Shown: piece by piece, positions 17,716-25,157 of the stretch
Layout of the letters: each line of letters starts with the position of its first letter
How positions within the stretch are numbered: the stretch's first letter is position 1
NCBI RefSeq assembly: GCF_002750855.1
Contig: NZ_NWUC01000001.1
Span: 62,001-126,000, forward strand
Length of the DNA: 64,000 bases
Origin: Neopararhizobium haloflavum
GTDB lineage: Bacteria; Pseudomonadota; Alphaproteobacteria; Rhizobiales; Rhizobiaceae
Direction of reading: 5' to 3'
Translations under genes and position numbers: made by a program
Notes under the pieces: model-generated
What the model was told of the DNA's origin: nothing
The model's database searches: none
What the model saw: the letters and a program-made list of their open reading frames with translations, nothing else

Positions 17716-18504
17716 ATGAAAGCTCTTGCCATCGCCGCAACCGGGATGAACGCCCAGCAGCTCAATGTCGAGGTGATCTCCAACAACATCGCCAACATCA
17801 ACACGACCGGCTTCAAGCGCTCGCGTGCCGAGTTCTCCGATCTGCTCTACCAGGTCGAGCGTCACCAGGGCGTGCCGAACCGCGCCAACCAGGCGATCGT
17901 GCCGGAAGGTGCGCATGTCGGGCTCGGCGTTCAGACGACGGCAGTGCGCAACCTGCATATCCAGGGCTCGCTCGTCTCGACGGGCAACAAGCTCGACCTC
18001 GCCTTGATCGGCCGTGGCTGGTTCCAGGTGGAGACCGCGGAAGGCGACACGCTCTATACCCGCGCCGGCGCCCTCAACACCAATGCAGAAGGCGAGATCG
18101 TGACGGCCGACGGCTACCGGATCACGCCGGCGATCGTGGTGCCGGACAACGCGAGCGACATCGTCGTCAGCAAGTCGGGACAGGTGTTCGCGCGGATCGA
18201 GAACCAGCCGGAACTGGAGGAACTCGGCCAGCTCGAGATATCCAACTTCGTCAACGAAGCCGGTCTCGAACCACTCGGCGAAAATCTCTTCCGCCAGACG
18301 CCCGCTTCGGGCGAGGCGATCGTCGGGGCGCCGGACGATCCGGGATTCGCACGGATCCAGCAGGGTTACCTGGAAGCTTCGAACGTCGACCCGGTGAAGG
18401 AAATCACCGATCTCATCTCTGCGCAGCGCGCCTACGAGATGAACTCCAAGATCATCCAGGCGGCAGACGAGATGGCCTCGGTCGTTTCGCAGGGCATTCG
18501 ATAG
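17716..18504 (+). CDS. flgG: FlgG distal-rod protein
   Basis: 262 residues, normal for FlgG, which forms the distal rod crossing the periplasm. It begins [20 protein letters not shown], has the rod motif [20 protein letters not shown], the central [20 protein letters not shown], and the C-terminal [20 protein letters not shown]. It lies 12 bases after fliE. Confidence 0.97.
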   Translation: MKALAIAATGMNAQQLNVEVISNNIANINTTGFKRSRAEFSDLLYQVERHQGVPNRANQAIVPEGAHVGLGVQTTAVRNLHIQGSLVSTGNKLDLALIGRGWFQVETAEGDTLYTRAGALNTNAEGEIVTADGYRITPAIVVPDNASDIVVSKSGQVFARIENQPELEELGQLEISNFVNEAGLEPLGENLFRQTPASGEAIVGAPDDPGFARIQQGYLEASNVDPVKEITDLISAQRAYEMNSKIIQAADEMASVVSQGIR

Positions 18505-18514
18505 GACCGGCGTA

Positions 18515-18985
18515 ATGGCGATGGGCGCTTTCAAACTGACGATCGGGCGGTGGTTCGCCGCCGCCGTGGTGATGGTGCCGCTGGCGGCTGCAGCGTCCGA
18601 GCCGGTGGCGATCGTGCCCAACGAGGTGATCTATCCCGGCCAGGCCATCGACGTGGCGCTGTTGCGCGAGGTCGCGGTGACCAATCCGAACGTGCGGGCC
18701 GATTATGTCTCGTCGCTGGAAGACTTGAGGGACGCGGTTGCGCGCCGGACCCTTCTGCCAGGCCGGGTGATCCCGATCTCGGCCGTGCGCGAGGCCTATG
18801 CCGTCGAGCGCGGAGCGCCGGTGCGGCTGGTCTTCTCCAATGCCGGACTGACGATCACCGCCTCGGGCAGCCCGCTGCAATCCGCCGCCATCGGCGATTT
18901 CATCAAGGTGCGCAACACCGATACGGGCGTGACGGTGTCCGGCACGGTGATGGCCGACGGCAGCGTTCAGGTGGTGGCCCAATGA
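18515..18985 (+). CDS. flgA: FlgA P-ring assembly chaperone
   Basis: 156 residues with a signal peptide ending around residue 28 (VMVPLAAAASEP), then a SAF-type domain (LLPGRVIPISAVREAYAVER) and the C-terminal ASGSPLQSAAIGDFIKVRNT and VSGTVMADGSVQV. FlgA is the periplasmic chaperone for FlgI. An alternative ATG lies two codons in (18521). Its stop overlaps the flgI start by 4 bases. Confidence 0.95.
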   Translation: MAMGAFKLTIGRWFAAAVVMVPLAAAASEPVAIVPNEVIYPGQAIDVALLREVAVTNPNVRADYVSSLEDLRDAVARRTLLPGRVIPISAVREAYAVERGAPVRLVFSNAGLTITASGSPLQSAAIGDFIKVRNTDTGVTVSGTVMADGSVQVVAQ

Positions 18986-20091
18986 TCCGAGCCTGGATCA
19001 CACTCGCCCTGCTGGTCGCGTTCGTGCCTGCGGGCATGACGGCGCAGGCGGCGTCGCGCATCAAGGACATCGCTTCGGTGCAAAGCGCCCGCGACAACCA
19101 GCTTATCGGCTACGGCCTTGTCGTCGGGCTGCAGGGAACGGGCGACGGCCTGCGCAATGCACCGTTTACCGACCAGTCGCTGCGCGCCATGCTGGAAAAT
19201 CTCGGCATCGCGACCGAAGGCGGCCAATCCAACGCCAACAATGTGGCCGCCGTTCTCGTGACGGCCAACCTGCCGCCCTTCGCAAGCGTCGGCTCGCGCA
19301 TCGACGTGTCGGTCAGCTCGCTCGGGGATGCGACCTCGCTGCGCGGCGGGACGCTTGTCATGACGTCGCTGTCGGGTGCGGACGGGCAGATATACGCCGT
19401 CGCGCAGGGCGGGGTGATCGTTTCGGGCTTTCAGGCCGAGGGCCAGGCGCAGACGCTGACGCAAGGCGTGACGACGGCCGGGCGCGTGCCGAACGGGGCC
19501 ATCATCGAACGCGAAGTCGCCGCGACCTTCGAGGGTGCGGGCGAACTGGTGTTCCAGCTGCGCAATCCGGACTTCTCGACCGCCGTCGCGGTTGCCGACG
19601 CGGTCAACGCCTATACCGGGCAGCGCTACGGCGCGGTGACGGCGAAAGCGCGCGATTCGGTGGAGGTCGCGGTGGCGCTGCCGCAATCGGTTTCGCTGAC
19701 GCGGTTCCTCGCCGAGATCGAGGGACTGAGAGTGGAGACGGACGCGCCGGCGCGCGTCGTCGTCAACGAGCGCACGGGGACCATCGTGATCGGCCACGGG
19801 GTGCGGATCTCAGAGGTCGCCGTCAGCTACGGGACGCTGACCGTCAGGGTCAACGAGGCGCCGACCATCGTCCAGCCGGCACCGTTCTCGGACGGGCAGA
19901 CGGCGATCGAAGACCGGACCGACATCTACGCCGATGCCGAGGGCGGGCAGGTGGCGATCATCGACGGGCCGGACCTGCGCACGCTGGTCGGCGGCCTCAA
20001 CAGCATCGGCGTCAAGCCGGACGGCATCATTTCCATCCTCCAGGGCATCAAATCGGCCGGTGCCCTCCAGGCGGAGCTCGTATTGCAATGA
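18982..20091 (+). CDS. flgI: FlgI flagellar P-ring protein
   Basis: FlgI forms the periplasmic P ring around the rod. From ATG 18982 it has 369 residues with a signal peptide (MIRAWITLALLVAFVPAGM, cleavage near AQAA), the strongly conserved SRIKDIASVQSARDNQLIGY, VVGLQGTGDGLRN, and the C-terminus LVGGLNSIGVKPDGIISILQ. The open frame extends upstream inside flgA, but ATG 18982 overlaps the flgA stop (ATGA) and gives a proper signal peptide. Confidence 0.97.
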   Translation: MIRAWITLALLVAFVPAGMTAQAASRIKDIASVQSARDNQLIGYGLVVGLQGTGDGLRNAPFTDQSLRAMLENLGIATEGGQSNANNVAAVLVTANLPPFASVGSRIDVSVSSLGDATSLRGGTLVMTSLSGADGQIYAVAQGGVIVSGFQAEGQAQTLTQGVTTAGRVPNGAIIEREVAATFEGAGELVFQLRNPDFSTAVAVADAVNAYTGQRYGAVTAKARDSVEVAVALPQSVSLTRFLAEIEGLRVETDAPARVVVNERTGTIVIGHGVRISEVAVSYGTLTVRVNEAPTIVQPAPFSDGQTAIEDRTDIYADAEGGQVAIIDGPDLRTLVGGLNSIGVKPDGIISILQGIKSAGALQAELVLQ

Positions 20092-20612
20092 CCCTTGCGG
20101 CAACCGTTTCGCGTCTTTTTCTTGCCGGCTTCGTTGCCGCCATTACCGGCCTTTCGCCCGTGGCGTTCGCCCAGGGGCTGGACGCGGCCAGCGAACAGAG
20201 CGCGATCGAGCGCGACATCGAGGCCTATTGCGGCAACATCGCCGATGCGGCGCGCGACCAGCGCTATGCGCTGCAGCGCCAGGATCTCGAAACGCTGCAG
20301 GGCGAGATCGACGACCGGATCGCGGTTCTTGAGGCACGGCGCGCCGAATACGAGGACTGGCTGACACGGCGCAACGACTTCCTCAAGCTCGCCGAAGACG
20401 GCCTTGTCGACATCTACAAGGGCATGCGGCCCGATGCGGCCGCCGAGCGGCTGGAACTGGTGAGCGCCGAAGTGGCCGCCGCCATCCTGATGAAACTCAA
20501 CCCGCGCATGGCCGGCCAGATCCTCAACGAGATGGACACCAAGGTCGCGGCGACGCTGACGAGCGTGATTGCCAGCGCCGGCGACGAAACCACCTCGAGG
20601 AACCCGACATGA
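20088..20612 (+). CDS. motE: MotE periplasmic chaperone for MotC
   Basis: 174 residues with a signal peptide (cleavage near VAFAQG), a long helical coiled-coil region (about 60-115), and a MgtE-N-like C-terminal segment (ADEGL-type helix, then AAERLELVSAEVAAAILMKL and NPRMAGQILNEMDTKVAATL). In S. meliloti MotE folds and stabilises periplasmic MotC and works as a disulfide-linked dimer; a single Cys (Cys48) is present here. The gene sits between flgI and flgH as in rhizobia and overlaps both neighbours by 4 bases. Confidence 0.9.
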   Translation: MTLAATVSRLFLAGFVAAITGLSPVAFAQGLDAASEQSAIERDIEAYCGNIADAARDQRYALQRQDLETLQGEIDDRIAVLEARRAEYEDWLTRRNDFLKLAEDGLVDIYKGMRPDAAAERLELVSAEVAAAILMKLNPRMAGQILNEMDTKVAATLTSVIASAGDETTSRNPT

Positions 20613-21319
20613 AACCCGCCATCCTCGCGATCGCGCTCAGTGCAACGCTTGCCGGCTGCGGATCGCAGACCTTCAACGAGATCGGGCGTGCGCCGTCGAT
20701 GAGCCCGGTCGGCAGCGGCCTTACCTATGGCGCGACGCCGCAAATGGCGCTCTATCCCAAGCAGCCGCTGGCGACCAATCGCAGCTTCTCGCTGTGGCAG
20801 GACAGCCAGTCGGCGCTGTTCAAGGATGCGCGCGCGCTCAATGTCGGCGACATCCTCACCGTCGACATCTTCATCAACGACCGGGCGGCGTTCGACAACG
20901 AGACGGAGCGCAGCCGCGTGAACGAGAGCGGCATCGGCCTTGGCGGGGCCTACGAGATCTTCGGCGAGGTTGGCGAGGGCAATGCCGACATCAATTTCGG
21001 CTCCAACACGTCGACCAACGGCTCCGGTTCGACGGCGCGCTCGGAACAACTGCGTCTCTCCGTCGCCGCCGTCGTCACCGGCGTCCTGGAGAACGGCAAC
21101 CTGGTGATCAGCGGTTCGCAGGAGGTGCGCGTCAACCACGAGCTGCGCATTCTCAACATTGCGGGGATCGTCAGACCGCGCGACGTCGACGCCTATAACC
21201 GAATCTCCTATGAGAAGATCGCGGAAGCGCGGGTTTCCTATGGCGGCCGCGGGCGGCTGACGGAGGTGCAGCAGCCGCCGGTCGGGCAACAGCTGGTCGA
21301 CATCTATTCGCCGATCTGA
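20609..21319 (+). CDS. flgH: FlgH outer-membrane L-ring lipoprotein
   Basis: 236 residues with a lipoprotein signal: lipobox LAGC with Cys17. FlgH forms the L ring in the outer membrane. Family segments: SLWQDSQSALFKDARALNVG, DILTVDIFINDRAAFDNETE, and the C-terminal RPRDVDAYNRISYEKIAEAR. It overlaps motE by 4 bases and precedes fliL by 24. Confidence 0.97.
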   Translation: MKPAILAIALSATLAGCGSQTFNEIGRAPSMSPVGSGLTYGATPQMALYPKQPLATNRSFSLWQDSQSALFKDARALNVGDILTVDIFINDRAAFDNETERSRVNESGIGLGGAYEIFGEVGEGNADINFGSNTSTNGSGSTARSEQLRLSVAAVVTGVLENGNLVISGSQEVRVNHELRILNIAGIVRPRDVDAYNRISYEKIAEARVSYGGRGRLTEVQQPPVGQQLVDIYSPI

Positions 21320-21343
21320 CGGCGCGCGCTTTGGTAAGGGGCA

Positions 21344-21853
21344 ATGGGTGACATGACGACACCTGAGGACGGCAAGGCCAAGGGGCCATCGATGATCGTG
21401 ACGCTCGCGGTCGTGGCGGTGCTCTCGCTGGTCGCGGCCGGCGGCGGATGGATGATGGGCGGTCTCCTGGCGCCGACGGCCGAGGCGGTTCAGACCGCGG
21501 CGCGCGAGGGCGCAACGGGCCACGGCGAGACGGCCGAGGCGGAAGGCGCGGGCGCCGAGGGCGAACCGGCCGATGCGATCATCGATCTCGCGGCGATCAC
21601 CACCAATCTGGCCTATCCGGCGGAGAACTGGATCCGCCTCGAAGTCTCGCTGCTCTTCGACGGGGCGGGCGACGAGGCGATGGCGCGGGTCATCCAGGAA
21701 GACATGCTGGCCTATCTGCGCACGGTGTCGTTGCAGCAGATCGAGGGTCCGCGCGGCTTCCAGCATCTGCGCGAGGACCTCAGCGAACGGGCGAGCCTGC
21801 GCTCGGAAGGGCGGGTGACCGACCTTCTCTTCAAGACCTTCGTGATCGAATGA
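21344..21853 (+). CDS. fliL: FliL stator-associated basal-body protein
   Basis: 169 residues: short cytoplasmic N-terminus, one membrane helix (about 14-40, IVTLAVVAVLSLVAAGGGWM), an acidic linker, and a periplasmic stomatin-like FliL domain (WIRLEVSLLFDGAGDEAMAR, DMLAYLRTVSLQQIEGPRGF, RVTDLLFKTFVIE). FliL surrounds the stator and supports torque. Start may be ATG 21344 or 21353. Its stop overlaps the fliP start. A second FliL-like protein is encoded at 42423. Confidence 0.94.
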   Translation: MGDMTTPEDGKAKGPSMIVTLAVVAVLSLVAAGGGWMMGGLLAPTAEAVQTAAREGATGHGETAEAEGAGAEGEPADAIIDLAAITTNLAYPAENWIRLEVSLLFDGAGDEAMARVIQEDMLAYLRTVSLQQIEGPRGFQHLREDLSERASLRSEGRVTDLLFKTFVIE

Positions 21854-22587
21854 ACCGTCTTTTCCTCACGGCCGTCCTGTTCCTGGTGTTTTGCGCCGGG
21901 GCGAAGGCGCAAGGCATCGACACCGATTTCCTCACCGAACCCGTCGACGGCTCGGTCGCCAGCTGGATCATCCGCACCTTCGGGCTGATCACGGTGCTCT
22001 CGCTGGCGCCTGGGATCCTCGTCATGGTGACGAGCTTTCCGCGCCTGATCATCGCCTTTTCCATCCTGCGGGCGGGCATGGGGCTGCAGACGACGCCGGC
22101 CAACCTCATCATCGTGTCGCTGGCGCTTTTCATGACGTTCTACATCATGGCGCCGACCTTCGACCGGGCATGGAACGAGGGCGTCCAGCCGCTGATGGAA
22201 GAGCAGATCACCGAGGAAGAAGCCTTCCCGCTCATCGCCGAACCGTTCCGCGACTTCATGATGGCCAATACGCGCGACGAAGATCTCAACCTCTTCATCG
22301 ACATCGCCACCGAGCGCGGCCAGACGGTCGAGACCGACGGCGTGATCGACCTGCGCGTCCTGACCCCGGCCTTCATGATCTCGGAGATCCGGCGCGGCTT
22401 CGAGATCGGCTTCCTCGTCGTGCTGCCGTTCCTCGTCATCGACCTCGTCGTCGCCACCATCACCATGTCGATGGGCATGATGATGCTGCCGCCCACCGCC
22501 GTCTCGCTGCCCTTCAAGGTGCTGTTCTTCGTCCTCATCGACGGCTGGAACCTGCTGGTGGGATCCCTGGTGCGCTCTTTCGTCTGA
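21850..22587 (+). CDS. fliP: FliP flagellar export-gate protein
   Basis: 245 residues from ATG 21850. It has a cleavable signal peptide (MNRLFLTAVLFLVFCAG, near AKAQ), as FliP does, and four membrane helices, including LAPGILVMVTSFPRLIIAFS and VVLPFLVIDLVVATITMSMG with MMMLPPTAVSLPFKVLFFVL. FliP, FliQ (37650) and FliR (40111) form the export pore. It is the last flagellar gene of the flgB operon; the toxin-antitoxin-like cassette follows after 62 bases. Confidence 0.97.
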   Translation: MNRLFLTAVLFLVFCAGAKAQGIDTDFLTEPVDGSVASWIIRTFGLITVLSLAPGILVMVTSFPRLIIAFSILRAGMGLQTTPANLIIVSLALFMTFYIMAPTFDRAWNEGVQPLMEEQITEEEAFPLIAEPFRDFMMANTRDEDLNLFIDIATERGQTVETDGVIDLRVLTPAFMISEIRRGFEIGFLVVLPFLVIDLVVATITMSMGMMMLPPTAVSLPFKVLFFVLIDGWNLLVGSLVRSFV

Positions 22588-22600
22588 GGTGATTGCCGAA

Positions 22601-22635
22601 ATCTGTAACTTCTGTATGATGCAGAAATTACAGAT
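22601..22635 (+). promoter_or_regulatory. Palindromic operator/promoter of the toxin-antitoxin-like pair
   Basis: Inverted repeat with 14-base arms: ATCTGTAACTTCTG (22601-22614), spacer TATGATG, CAGAAATTACAGAT (22622-22635), 13 of 14 pairs matching. A TATGAT -10-like element (22615-22620) lies in the spacer, with TTGCCG (22593-22598) 16 bases upstream as a possible -35, so a protein on the palindrome would cover the promoter. This is the arrangement of an autoregulated toxin-antitoxin operon. The antitoxin ATG is 14 bases downstream. Confidence 0.7.
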
Positions 22636-22649
22636 CATGGTGATGACGG

Positions 22650-22907
22650 ATGAAGACTTTCACTTTCTCTGACCTCAGCCGCCGATCGGGTGATGTCCTC
22701 GACGCCGCGATGACCGAACCGATTTTTCTGATGAAGCGCGGCAAAACGAAGGTCGTGATGATGCCCACCGGCGACTATGAGCGCCTGCTGCGCGGTCGAA
22801 GCGAACGCACTGCCTTCACGCTTGCCGATGCGCCCGCCGAGGATGTCGAGAATCTGGCGGCGGGCTTTCGACAGATCATCGATGAGGCGGAGACCTCCCG
22901 TGAATGA
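22650..22907 (+). CDS. Phd/YefM-like antitoxin
   Basis: 85 residues. The N-terminal ~50 residues fit the Phd/YefM antitoxin DNA-binding fold: FTFSDLSRRSGDVLDAAMTE, then a basic strand MKRGKTKVVMMPTGDYERLL. The C-terminal ~35 residues are acidic and helical (AEDVENLAAGFRQIIDEAE), the usual toxin-neutralising tail. It overlaps the downstream gene by 4 bases and follows a strong palindrome. Base composition looks less GC-rich than the flagellar genes around it. Such a gene is not part of the standard rhizobial flagellar set, so recent insertion is likely. Confidence 0.8.
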   Translation: MKTFTFSDLSRRSGDVLDAAMTEPIFLMKRGKTKVVMMPTGDYERLLRGRSERTAFTLADAPAEDVENLAAGFRQIIDEAETSRE

Positions 22908-23314
22908 GGCGGGGTGAGGTCTACCTCTTCAACTATCTGTGGGGCCACGAGGCCGCACGCGGTGAGGAAAGCGGCCGGAAAATTCGCCACGTCTGCCTGA
23001 TGATGCAGGTCGACCAGTGGCTCTATCTGTTTCCGATTTCCGGACGGCATCCGCAGCCGCGCATCGCTGATGAGCAACGGCTCTACGAAATCATCCCGGA
23101 AACCGAATGCCGGCGGGTCGGCCTTGGGACGAGCGGCAAGGTCAGTCACCTCATTCTCGATGATTTCAACAAAGTCCGCGCCGACGAACTCTATGATTTT
23201 GAAAGCCTGACGCCAGTGGGCTCTTTCAGTCACCGTTTTCTTGAGAAGGTGGCCCGCCGGTTTCTCGATGCCATGCAGCAGCGGCATCCGATTGCCGGCC
23301 TGACGCGGCGCTGA
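22904..23314 (+). CDS. Putative PemK/MazF-like toxin
   Basis: 136 residues, ATG overlapping the antitoxin stop. The sequence resembles the MazF/PemK SH3-like barrel in outline: a first strand RRGEVYLFNYLW, an insertion rich in charged residues (GHEAARGEESGRKIRHVCLM), a strand with LYLFPISGRH in the place of the MazF APITS strand, then IPETECRRVGLGTSGKVSHL and ILDDFNKVRADELYDFE. Classical MazF motifs are only loosely conserved, so this is a divergent family; RNase activity is inferred. Other possibilities are a different toxin fold or a nucleic-acid-binding protein. Confidence 0.65.
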   Translation: MRRGEVYLFNYLWGHEAARGEESGRKIRHVCLMMQVDQWLYLFPISGRHPQPRIADEQRLYEIIPETECRRVGLGTSGKVSHLILDDFNKVRADELYDFESLTPVGSFSHRFLEKVARRFLDAMQQRHPIAGLTRR

Positions 23315-23534
23315 GCGAGCCGGCGGATTTCGGTGCCATATTAGCATTTCCTGTCCCGGCTTAACGCTTTGGCAAGACCCGTCTGCGAAGTTCCACTTCA
23401 ACATGACGGGTTCGGCGATATGGGACGGGGTTCCCGCGCCGAGTGGCATGATGCCAGACCGCCATCGCCGGTATTGCGTTACCACTAGTCCGGTATGTCC
23501 CTCCTAATTCTCGCGTGGAAACAAGGGATATTTC
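23315..23534 (+). promoter_or_regulatory. Flagellin gene A upstream region
   Basis: 220 bases between the toxin-like gene and the first flagellin. It contains TTAACGCTTTGGCAAG at 23361-23376, which matches 12 of 16 bases with a site before the second flagellin (25038-25053). The general CGCGCAAG-N9-CTAG box is absent. A GGAAACAAGGGATAT stretch directly upstream of the ATG gives the ribosome-binding site. The insertion of the toxin-antitoxin cassette leaves this leader intact. Confidence 0.5.
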
Positions 23535-24866
23535 ATGTCCAGCATCATGACCAACACGTCGTCCATGGCGGCGCTGCAGACACTTCGTTCCATCAACGAC
23601 CAGATGGGCACCACCCAGAACCGCATATCGTCGGGCCTCAAGGTCGGCAGCGCGTCCGACAACGCCGCCTACTGGTCGATCGCGACCACCATGCGCTCCG
23701 ACAACGCAGCGATGTCCACCGTTTCAGACGCCCTCGGCCTCGGCGCCGCGCAGGTCGACATCGCCTACACGGCGATGGAATCGGTCAAGGACACGCTCGA
23801 CGAGATCAAGACGAAGCTCGTCGCTGCACAGCAGCCGGACGTCGACAAGTCGAAGATTCAGTCTGAGATCAAGCAGCTTCAGGAAGACCTGAAGACTTTT
23901 GCAAGCTCTGCAACTTTCTCGGGCGGCAACTGGCTGGATGTTAGCGAAGCCGAGACACAGAAGGTCGTCGCTTCGTTCCTTCGCGATTCCAATGGTGTCT
24001 CGCTCGGCACGATCGATGTCGACACGGCTAAGACAGCCTTGTTCAACAGCGCAACCGATGAAACGGGACTGCTGGAGCAAGGCGACGCGATTACTATTGG
24101 GGCGAACGCCGCTGACGACGTCGAGTTCGACGGATCAACCGCCGCCGATACTGACCCCATCGAGATCGAAGACGTTTTCGTCCATGATTTCGCTGCGGCC
24201 GCCGATGGCGCTATCGACCTGAATGACGGCGGCGCGATCAAGTTCGATATCAATATCAATGGCGAAGAAACCCGCGTTACGATCAATGCGAAGACTCTCG
24301 AAGATGCTGGCATCACTGATGGCCTAGTTGACTCAGATGCAGACCTCCTCGCCGCATTCAACGCCGCTCTGACTTCCGCGGGCGTCAATGATCAGGTTGA
24401 GGCGGTCGCCGGCACGACAGGCGGCGTGAACATCCAGCAGATCGACGACGCCGGCGCTGTGGTCACCTTCGATGGAAACACGGACGACGCCAACACCTAC
24501 GAACTGAGCGTCAGCAACGTTCGTACCTCCGACAACGGCAACTTCTTCGAGGCAACCGGCTTCGACATCTCCAGTGCCGGATCGCTCGATCTCGAGGAAT
24601 ATATGCAGGGCGTCGACTCGATGCTGTCTGCGGTCACCACGGCCGCTTCGGATCTTGGTGCCATCAAGACCCGTGTCGACAGCCAGCAGAGCTTCGTCTC
24701 GAAGCTGATGGATGCCGTGGATCGCGGCGTCGGCCAGCTCGTCGATGCGGACATGAACGAAGAGTCGACCCGCCTCAAGGCTCTGCAGACGCAGCAGCAG
24801 CTCGGCATCCAGGCGCTGTCGATCGCCAACAACGAGACGCAGAACATCCTGTCGCTCTTCCGCTAA
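23535..24866 (+). CDS. flaA: Flagellin (first copy)
   Basis: 443 residues. The conserved D0/D1 N-terminal region (about 1-150: LRSINDQMGTTQNRISSGLK, SDNAAYWSIATTMRSDNAAM) and C-terminal region (about 355-443: LGAIKTRVDSQQSFVSKLMD, VDADMNEESTRLKALQTQQQ, then LGIQALSIANNETQNILSLF) flank an acidic variable domain facing the outside of the filament. It is exported by the flagellar apparatus and controlled by FlaF/FlbT (36451-37244). The second flagellin shares the ends but has a different middle. Confidence 0.97.
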   Translation: MSSIMTNTSSMAALQTLRSINDQMGTTQNRISSGLKVGSASDNAAYWSIATTMRSDNAAMSTVSDALGLGAAQVDIAYTAMESVKDTLDEIKTKLVAAQQPDVDKSKIQSEIKQLQEDLKTFASSATFSGGNWLDVSEAETQKVVASFLRDSNGVSLGTIDVDTAKTALFNSATDETGLLEQGDAITIGANAADDVEFDGSTAADTDPIEIEDVFVHDFAAAADGAIDLNDGGAIKFDININGEETRVTINAKTLEDAGITDGLVDSDADLLAAFNAALTSAGVNDQVEAVAGTTGGVNIQQIDDAGAVVTFDGNTDDANTYELSVSNVRTSDNGNFFEATGFDISSAGSLDLEEYMQGVDSMLSAVTTAASDLGAIKTRVDSQQSFVSKLMDAVDRGVGQLVDADMNEESTRLKALQTQQQLGIQALSIANNETQNILSLFR

Positions 24867-24915
24867 GCGCATTGAGGCAAGCCGGCCATTCGGCCGGCCT
24901 GCCCCGACACTGACG

Positions 24916-24956
24916 AAGGCCGCACCCTGCACGCGCATGGTGCGGCCTTTTCTTTT
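24916..24956 (+). terminator. Rho-independent terminator after flagellin A
   Basis: AAGGCCGCACC (24916-24926) pairs perfectly with GGTGCGGCCTT (24939-24949), followed by TTTTCTTTT. A second GC-rich hairpin (GCCGGCC-ATTC-GGCCGGC, 24881-24898) lies just before it. A strong terminator here fits a highly expressed single-gene flagellin transcript. Confidence 0.85.
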
Positions 24957-25037
24957 GGCCTGTTACGCCCGTTAAGGTTTCGGCTACGAGAATTAACAGG
25001 TTGCGACGGCGATTAAGCTTCTGTTAACCATCGCACA

Positions 25038-25053
25038 TTAACACTCTTGCAAG
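25038..25053 (+). promoter_or_regulatory. Conserved flagellin-upstream element (second copy)
   Basis: TTAACACTCTTGCAAG at 25038-25053; consensus with the flagellin A site is TTAACRCTYTKGCAAG. It shares the GCAAG core with the seven general flagellar boxes but lacks the CTAG element at the expected spacing. It lies 104 bases before the GTG of the second flagellin, in a stretch rich in TTAA. Confidence 0.45.
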
Positions 25054-25157
25054 GAATCGCGTTCGTGGGGCGGTTCCGATGCGCATGATGCGCTGCAACG
25101 TCTCTCCGGCAATGCCGGAATGTCGGGATCAATGAGTTCAGGAACAGGGGCGAACTC

